From an uncultured Collinsella sp. (GTDB lineage: Bacteria > Actinomycetota > Coriobacteriia > Coriobacteriales > Coriobacteriaceae), in assembly GCA_900544425.1 (NCBI GenBank), contig UQUX01000025.1, positions 1-19,935 on the forward strand: 19,935 bases of DNA, read 5' to 3'. The position numbers and the translations under genes were made by a program. Positions 15,944 to 19,935 of this stretch are shown in pieces (position 1 is the stretch's first letter; each line of letters starts with the position of its first letter). A model generated the notes under the pieces. The model did not search any database. It had not been told where the DNA came from and saw only the letters and a list, made by a program, of their open reading frames with translations.

Positions 15944-16501
15944 CTATTTCTTGAACGGGAAACCGAAGGCGTCCAGAAGGGCCTTGGCCTCCTCATCGGT
16001 ATTGGCGGTGGTCACGAAAGTGATGTCCATACCGCGCTGGTGATCGACGGAGTCGAAGTCGATCTCGGGGAAGATGAGCTGCTCGGTGACGCCCATGGAG
16101 AAGTTACCACGGCCGTCGAAGCTCTTGGCGGAGATGCCGCGGAAGTCGCGGATACGGGGGATCGCGACGGAGGTCAGACGATCGAAGAACTCCCACATAC
16201 GGTCGCCACGCAGGGTAACCTTGCAGCCGATCGGCATACCAGCGCGCAGGCGGAAGGTAGCGATGGACTTGCGGGCACGGGTGATCATCGGCTGCTGGCC
16301 GGTGATGGCGCGCAGGTCGCGCACGGCACCGTCGATGGCCTTGGAATCGGTAGCGGCCTCGCCGACACCCATGTTCACGACAATCTTCTCAAACTTGGGG
16401 ATCATCATGACGTTCTCGTACTGGAACTTGTCCTGAAGCTGCTGCTTGACCTCGTTGTTGTACTTGGTCTTCAGACGCGGCACATACTTCTCTTCTGCCA
16501 T
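15944..16501 (-). CDS. rplE: 50S ribosomal protein L5
   Basis: L5 binds 5S rRNA and contacts the P-site tRNA. All 185 residues fit the family: [20 protein letters not shown] at the start, [40 protein letters not shown], and the end [26 protein letters not shown] lies 6 bases before the ATG. It is the first gene of the ribosomal block here. The usual upstream partners rplX and rplN are missing; a 311-base gap and then xdhC take their place. Confidence 0.98.
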   Translation of the reverse strand: MAEEKYVPRLKTKYNNEVKQQLQDKFQYENVMMIPKFEKIVVNMGVGEAATDSKAIDGAVRDLRAITGQQPMITRARKSIATFRLRAGMPIGCKVTLRGDRMWEFFDRLTSVAIPRIRDFRGISAKSFDGRGNFSMGVTEQLIFPEIDFDSVDHQRGMDITFVTTANTDEEAKALLDAFGFPFKK

Positions 16502-16638
16502 TGTTCACTCCTTCTTGGGGTTTTAAGCACGGGGCGTGGCCACGATGGGTTGTCCTCGTGCCTCCTGGCTGCATCCGCGCCGCTCATGGCATTTTGCGGT
16601 TTGGACTCGACGCAGCAGGAGCCGACAAAACAATCGGT

Positions 16639-16667
16639 ACTATACGCGCATCGGGAGCGTATTTCCA
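16639..16667 (-). promoter_or_regulatory. Candidate promoter for the rplE operon
   Basis: On the minus strand TGGAAA (16662-16667) and TATAGT (16639-16644) are separated by 17 bases, matching the housekeeping consensus at four and five of six positions. The predicted transcript start near 16632 would give a leader of about 130 bases before rplE. It is the only good promoter-like pair I found in this gap. Confidence 0.5.
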
Positions 16668-16718
16668 GAAAAACCTCGTCTGCCTGCACAACTCCACAAC
16701 TCCCCCGCACAAATGGGT

Positions 16719-16805
16719 CCCAACAAACAGTTGCGGTGAAATAGGGACTGTTTGGCGGCCTAACAGGCTTAAACAGTCCGTATTTCACCGCAACTTATTG
16801 GTGGG
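16719..16805. repeat. Long inverted-repeat element A (hairpin) downstream of xdhC
   Basis: Two 24-base arms (16730-16753 and 16771-16794) match with one mismatch around a 17-base loop; the left arm starts GTTGCGGTGAAATAGGGACT. Pairing continues imperfectly outward to about 16719 and 16805. It begins 8 bases past the xdhC stop codon. No T-tract follows on the minus strand, so it is not a standard terminator, though it could protect 3' ends. It resembles REP-like intergenic palindromes. Confidence 0.85.
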
Positions 16806-16812
16806 GATGCGA

Positions 16813-17856
16813 TTAGCGCTTGCGGGGAACGAGTTTGGTACGGCGCAGGTGAATCATTTCGGCGGCGATGGAGATGGCGATCTCCTCGGGGTCCTCCGCC
16901 TCGATGGCAACGCCGATCGGCAGGTGCAGCCCGTCGATCTGTTCCTGCGTAAAGCCCTCCTGCTCCAGGCGGGCCCGCACAAAGGCCGTCTTGCGACGCG
17001 AGCCCAAGCAACCCAGATAGGCGGGCTTGGCGCACATAGCCTGAATCACCACGTCGATATCGGACTTGTGGCCTGCTGTGGCCACGACCACCAAGTCGCG
17101 CGGACCGATGGGACACAGCTCGCTCAGGTTCTTGTAATCGACCAGACGACGGTCGTAGACACCGGGCACCCAATCGGGGGTCAGCGTGCCGGGGCGGTCG
17201 TCGCACGCCACGACGGCAAAGCCCGCCGCCGTAAGCACCCGCGCCGTCGCGGCGCCCACGTGGCCGCAGCCAAAGATATAGGTCAGGCCCTCGGGGCAGA
17301 GCGTCTCGATGTGCGCCGAGGGAATCTCGGAGGCGGCGTTGGTGTAGGTGACCTTACTCCCCTCCTCCACCAGCGAAAGCCCGGGGCAGCCCGCAATGGT
17401 GCGGCGCGATTCCTCGCCATGGTACTCGGCCACATCGCCCTCGAACGCGCTCGCGATAAACGGTTCAAAGTCGATGACGAAGTCGCCGATGCGCCGATAG
17501 GCCAAGACGTCGGCAACCGACTGGAGCAACGGTACCTTGGTCGCGTCCAGGTGCAGATAGCACAGGCAGATGGCTCCGCCGCAGATCATGCCGGTATCGG
17601 AGTTCTCGCCGCCCATGGTGTAGCGGACCAGACGCGACTGTCCCGCGCTCAGGAGTTCGCGCGCCTCATCCAGCGCAAAGAGCTCAATCTTGCCGCCGCC
17701 GATAGTGCCCGCCTGGCCACCGTCGGCAAAGACGACCATCCAGGCGCCCACGCCGCGCGGCGACGACCCCGCCGTGCCGGCCACGACCACGAGCTCGCAC
17801 GTCTCGCCAGCACGCAGGGCGGCAAGCGCAGCATTCACCACATCGAGCTTTTCCAT
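16813..17856 (-). CDS. xdhC: XdhC/CoxI family molybdenum hydroxylase maturation protein
   Basis: XdhC proteins bind the molybdenum cofactor and prepare or insert it into xanthine dehydrogenase-type enzymes. The 347 residues show the N-terminal XdhC/CoxI domain with GSSPRGVGAWMVV (30-42), GTIGGGKIE (50-58) and TGMICGGAI (88-96). The C-terminal Rossmann domain has YIFGCGHVGAATARVL (193-208), CDDRPG (218-223) and LGSRRK (284-289). AGGA lies 7 bases before the ATG. It starts 9 bases after the yqeB stop codon, so the two form an operon. With yqeB and yqeC nearby, the likely target is a selenium-dependent molybdenum hydroxylase, though none is in view. Confidence 0.92.
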   Translation of the reverse strand: MEKLDVVNAALAALRAGETCELVVVAGTAGSSPRGVGAWMVVFADGGQAGTIGGGKIELFALDEARELLSAGQSRLVRYTMGGENSDTGMICGGAICLCYLHLDATKVPLLQSVADVLAYRRIGDFVIDFEPFIASAFEGDVAEYHGEESRRTIAGCPGLSLVEEGSKVTYTNAASEIPSAHIETLCPEGLTYIFGCGHVGAATARVLTAAGFAVVACDDRPGTLTPDWVPGVYDRRLVDYKNLSELCPIGPRDLVVVATAGHKSDIDVVIQAMCAKPAYLGCLGSRRKTAFVRARLEQEGFTQEQIDGLHLPIGVAIEAEDPEEIAISIAAEMIHLRRTKLVPRKR

Positions 17857-17865
17857 TGCAATTTC

Positions 17866-18660
17866 CTATCCATGGAATACACCGGTGAGCATGGCGAGTG
17901 CCTCGAGCACACCGCCGCCGACCGACGTCGCCTTGTCCGAAATATAGTTGATATAGCTGGCGTCGCCGCGCGGATCGACATCGGCGCATTTAAAGCCCTC
18001 AGTCACCTGCACGCCGTTCGCCAAAAGCCCGCGCAGGCAGCCATCGATCTGCGTGCACATGGGCGTATCGTCCGCGTAGCCAATCACGTCTCCGGCGCTC
18101 ACGATGTCGCCGATTGCGCGGTCGGATCGAAACACGCCGGCGGCGGGGCTGTGGATAACGCGCTCCCTGCCATAGCCAGCGATGACACCCGGCACGCCCG
18201 TGTTGGGCTGCGGCGAGCCTTGGGTAATGACGCGGCCCAGGAAATGCCCGCGCATGGTTTCGACCACGGCGTCGCAGTCAACCGGCGCGGTAAAGCCCGG
18301 CCCCACGGCGATAACGGCAGGCGCCATGTCGCGCGTGGTGCCCAAGTTACGCTTGGCCAGAATCGCGTCGACCACAGCCGCGGGCTTCAGTTCGTCGAGC
18401 ATCTGTGCCTGGGGGTCCACCACCACGGCGACGTCTCCGGCCTCGGTAATTGCAAGCGCCTCTGCCGGCGTCTGCGCCAAGCGAGCGCGGATGCCCTCGA
18501 CCTGGACCTCGCCCAAGCGAATGGCCTCGCAAAAACTGATTGTGCGACGGATGCACGTGGGAACCGCGATATCGGCCATGACAACCGACACGCCGGCGCG
18601 CACCAAGCGAGCGGCGACGCCCGTGGCGATATCGCCGGCGCCGCGAACATAAACGAGCAT
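17866..18660 (-). CDS. yqeB: Selenium-dependent molybdenum hydroxylase system protein YqeB (EF2563 family)
   Basis: YqeB marks the selenium-dependent molybdenum hydroxylase gene set. Its exact biochemical step is not settled; a role in making or inserting the selenium-containing cofactor is inferred from gene context in the literature. The 264 residues begin MLVYVRGAGDIATGVAARLV, a Rossmann-like nucleotide-binding start. They continue with PTCIRRTISFCEAIRLGEVQ (34-53), IAVGPGFTAPVDCDAVVETM, and a C-terminal part with VIHSPAAGVF and SAGDVIGYA. GGGAGG lies about 9 bases before the ATG. It is transcribed with xdhC and diverges from yqeC across 102 bases. Confidence 0.92.
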   Translation of the reverse strand: MLVYVRGAGDIATGVAARLVRAGVSVVMADIAVPTCIRRTISFCEAIRLGEVQVEGIRARLAQTPAEALAITEAGDVAVVVDPQAQMLDELKPAAVVDAILAKRNLGTTRDMAPAVIAVGPGFTAPVDCDAVVETMRGHFLGRVITQGSPQPNTGVPGVIAGYGRERVIHSPAAGVFRSDRAIGDIVSAGDVIGYADDTPMCTQIDGCLRGLLANGVQVTEGFKCADVDPRGDASYINYISDKATSVGGGVLEALAMLTGVFHG

Positions 18661-18762
18661 TCCCGGGGCACCTCCCTGTGCTACGGTTTGAGCAGAGCAA
18701 AAGCGGTTCGACCGCTACTCTGATGATTATTTATTATCACAGTATTATACGGCGGTGAACAG
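18661..18762. promoter_or_regulatory. Divergent yqeB/yqeC control region
   Basis: Overlapping -10-like boxes point both ways: TATTAT (18743-18748) toward yqeC and TATAAT (18744-18749, minus) toward yqeB. Neither has a good -35. An imperfect AT-rich palindrome (TGATGATTATTTATTATCA, 18721-18739) could be an operator. A hairpin at 18693-18722 (CAGAG, AGCGGT, TCG loop, ACCGCT, CTCTG, with a small internal loop) would lie in the yqeB leader. The two genes could be controlled together. Confidence 0.5.
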
Positions 18763-19500
18763 ATGGAAACGGTTAGCGGCAATCTTGCCTCGGCGCTCAG
18801 GATCGAGCCGGGCATTACCGCGATTATCGGCAGCGGTGGCAAGTCGACCTTGCTAAAGACGCTCGGCCTTGAGCTTATGCGCGCTGGCGGCCGCGTGCTC
18901 CTCTGCACCACCACGCGCATGCTCCCCGTCGCCGGCGTGCCATGGGACGGGTCGAGCCGTCGCCTGGACGCCGCGCCCTGGAAGCCAGGTGCCCCACACG
19001 CCCCAGGCTGCACCTGCGAGGCCTGCGCGGGGCTTGTGCGGGGAAGCATCTGCCAGGCAGGCGTCTTGGACCCCCAGACGGGCAAGCTCTCCTCCCCTGC
19101 CGAGCCGCTCGACCAGCTGGCGCAGCGCTTTGACTACGTCCTGGCCGAGGCGGACGGCAGCAAGCGGCTCCCGCTCAAGGCCCACGCCGCCTGGGAGCCG
19201 GTGATTCCCTCTGGCACGGCCAACATCGTCTGGATCGTCGGCGCCTCAGGGCTCGGCAAGCCCATCCACGAAGCCGTCCACCGCCCCGAGCTCTTTTGCG
19301 AGCGTTGCGGCTGCGAGCTCACCGACATCGCCACGCCCGAGCGCGTCGCACAGGTGCTCAATGCCGAGATACGGGTGATGGAACTCAGCACCGCACGCGT
19401 CATGCTCAACCAAGTCGACACGCTCAGCGACCCCACGATGGCCGACCGCTTCGAGGCAGCCCTCGGCCGCCCCCTCATCGCCACCAGCCTCAAGGGGTAG
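18763..19500 (+). CDS. yqeC: Selenium cofactor biosynthesis protein YqeC
   Basis: YqeC is a P-loop protein of the selenium-dependent molybdenum hydroxylase gene set; its exact reaction is unproven. The 245 residues contain the P-loop AIIGSGGKSTLLKTLG (20-35), CTTTRMLP (48-55), YVLAEADGSKRLPLKAH (125-141) and VWIVGASGLGKPIHE (156-170). There are two cysteine triplets in mirrored order, C83-x-C85-x2-C88 and C179-x2-C182-x-C184. The ATG has GGCGG upstream at a normal distance. The gene is divergent from yqeB. Its last codons, AAG GGG TAG, run into inverted-repeat element B, so the stop codon lies inside the repeat. Confidence 0.9.
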   Translation: METVSGNLASALRIEPGITAIIGSGGKSTLLKTLGLELMRAGGRVLLCTTTRMLPVAGVPWDGSSRRLDAAPWKPGAPHAPGCTCEACAGLVRGSICQAGVLDPQTGKLSSPAEPLDQLAQRFDYVLAEADGSKRLPLKAHAAWEPVIPSGTANIVWIVGASGLGKPIHEAVHRPELFCERCGCELTDIATPERVAQVLNAEIRVMELSTARVMLNQVDTLSDPTMADRFEAALGRPLIATSLKG

Positions 19501-19599
19501 CTAATTTGGGACGGGGCTCTTTTAGCTACCCCATGTTGAGAGAAAAATCATCAGGCAGGCAAGGGTAGCTAAAAGAGCCCCGTCCCAAATTAGCTACCC
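19495..19599. repeat. Long inverted-repeat element B between yqeC and the hydantoinase gene
   Basis: Two perfect 37-base arms (19495-19531 and 19563-19599) flank a 31-base spacer. Each arm is itself bounded by a 10-base inverted repeat, GGGTAGCTAA and TTAGCTACCC, around TTTGGGACGGGGCTCTT. The element contains the yqeC stop codon and ends 14 bases before the stop codon of the opposing hydantoinase gene. It could form a very stable hairpin in either transcript and so act between convergent genes. The structure resembles REP/BIME-type palindromic elements. Confidence 0.93.
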
Positions 19600-19613
19600 T
19601 GGCGGCCTTCCTG

Positions 19614-19935
19614 TTAGCGGGGGACGTAGCGGCCGGGTTGGGCTCCGGTGGGCTCGCCGTCGCACGCGGCCAGCACGCCGTTCACAAACACTGCCTTGGC
19701 GCGGCCGTGCGCCTCAAAGCCCTCGAGCGGCGTGTAGTCCACGGCCTGATGCTGCGTCGCGGCGCTGATCGTCCAGCGCGCCTTGGGATCCCACACGCAC
19801 ACATCGGCATCGGAGCCCTCGGCAAGACATCCCTTGCGCGGATACATGCCAAAGACGCGCGCCGGGTTCTCGCTCATCAAGCGGCACAGATCCTCGGGAC
19901 CCAGCTGTCCCTCAAAGCTCGTAGCGATCGCGACG
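19614..19935 (-). CDS. hydA: Dihydropyrimidinase / hydantoinase, C-terminal part (5' end outside window)
   Basis: The last 107 codons of a minus-strand amidohydrolase are visible, open at the right edge. MSENPARVFGMYPRKGCLAE and GSDADVCVWDP match the end of the cyclic amidohydrolase barrel and return to the beta-sandwich. TISAATQHQAVDYTPLEGFE and the final PGRYVPR are typical of the dihydropyrimidinase/D-hydantoinase branch. Such enzymes hydrolyse cyclic amides (dihydropyrimidines, hydantoins) at a dinuclear metal site, which lies outside the window. Hydantoinase-like genes accompany selenium-dependent molybdenum hydroxylase genes in E. coli, which supports a purine or hydantoin breakdown role here. 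Its 3' end faces yqeC across element B. Confidence 0.9.
   Translation of the reverse strand, partial: VAIATSFEGQLGPEDLCRLMSENPARVFGMYPRKGCLAEGSDADVCVWDPKARWTISAATQHQAVDYTPLEGFEAHGRAKAVFVNGVLAACDGEPTGAQPGRYVPR

Larger units (their letters stand above)
16502..16812. other. 311-base gene-free region between xdhC and rplE
   Basis: No credible gene was found here. Short open frames lack family resemblance, and none resembles the end of L24 (rplX). Going leftward it holds a long inverted repeat (16719-16805), a candidate promoter (16639-16667), and a leader of about 130 bases for rplE. The leader includes a possible imperfect hairpin formed by GCACGAGG and CCCCGTGC, about 16520-16560. Confidence 0.7.

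Noticed and set aside
16502..16601. Possible remnant of rplX (L24) upstream of rplE
   Set aside because: All three minus-strand frames were read; none resembles the L24 C-terminus.
16501..18723. 740-codon plus-strand open frame
   Set aside because: It runs antisense over xdhC and yqeB, has no family motif, and is explained by GC-rich codon use in the real minus-strand genes.

Overview
The window looks like a chromosomal segment from a high-GC Gram-positive of the class Coriobacteriia, most probably Collinsella or a close relative. This rests on the secY-adk-map-infA-rpmJ-rpsM-rpsK-rpsD-rpoA-rplQ-truA gene order, strong AGGAG-type ribosome binding sites, zinc-type S14 with zinc-free S4, and selenium-dependent molybdenum hydroxylase accessory genes. 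The genus is inferred from gene content; no database was searched. All genes but two (the penicillin-binding protein and yqeC) are on the minus strand.

Layout from left to right. 1-1562 (-) is a U32-family peptidase/RNA hydroxylase-type protein, cut by the left edge. 1725-3929 (+) is a class A penicillin-binding protein with a low-complexity tail, ending in a strong terminator. 4119-4556 (-) is the arginine repressor ArgR, with its own terminator. 4689-6684 (-) holds truA, directly followed by a GT2-like glycosyltransferase and separated from rplQ by a terminator. 6777-16501 (-) is the ribosomal protein block, in transcription order rplE, rpsN, rpsH, rplF, rplR, rpsE, rpmD, rplO, secY, adk, map, infA, rpmJ, rpsM, rpsK, rpsD, rpoA, rplQ. 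16813-18660 (-) is xdhC-yqeB, and 18763-19500 (+) is the divergent yqeC. The right edge (19614-19935, -) is the C-terminus of a dihydropyrimidinase/hydantoinase.

The central block makes ribosomal proteins, the protein-export channel SecY, adenylate kinase, methionine aminopeptidase, IF-1 and the RNA polymerase alpha subunit. Four of its wider gaps (rplE-rpsN, rpsN-rpsH, rplF-rplR, infA-rpmJ) each hold a hairpin without a U-tract, which suggests post-transcriptional control or mRNA processing. The block starts abruptly at rplE: the usual upstream neighbours rplX and rplN are absent, and a 311-base gap with a candidate promoter and a long hairpin repeat separates rplE from the xdhC-yqeB-yqeC module. 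That module matures the selenium/molybdenum cofactor of purine- or nicotinate-type hydroxylases, which fits a neighbouring hydantoinase.

The best candidates for undescribed biology are non-coding. They are two long inverted-repeat elements (16719-16805 and 19495-19599) that flank the xdhC-yqeB-yqeC module and share a GGGAC-containing core, with the second supplying the yqeC stop codon. Others are a nested palindrome upstream of argR, the ribosomal-operon hairpins, and mirrored cysteine triplets in YqeC. No tRNA, rRNA, CRISPR array, insertion sequence or prophage was seen.
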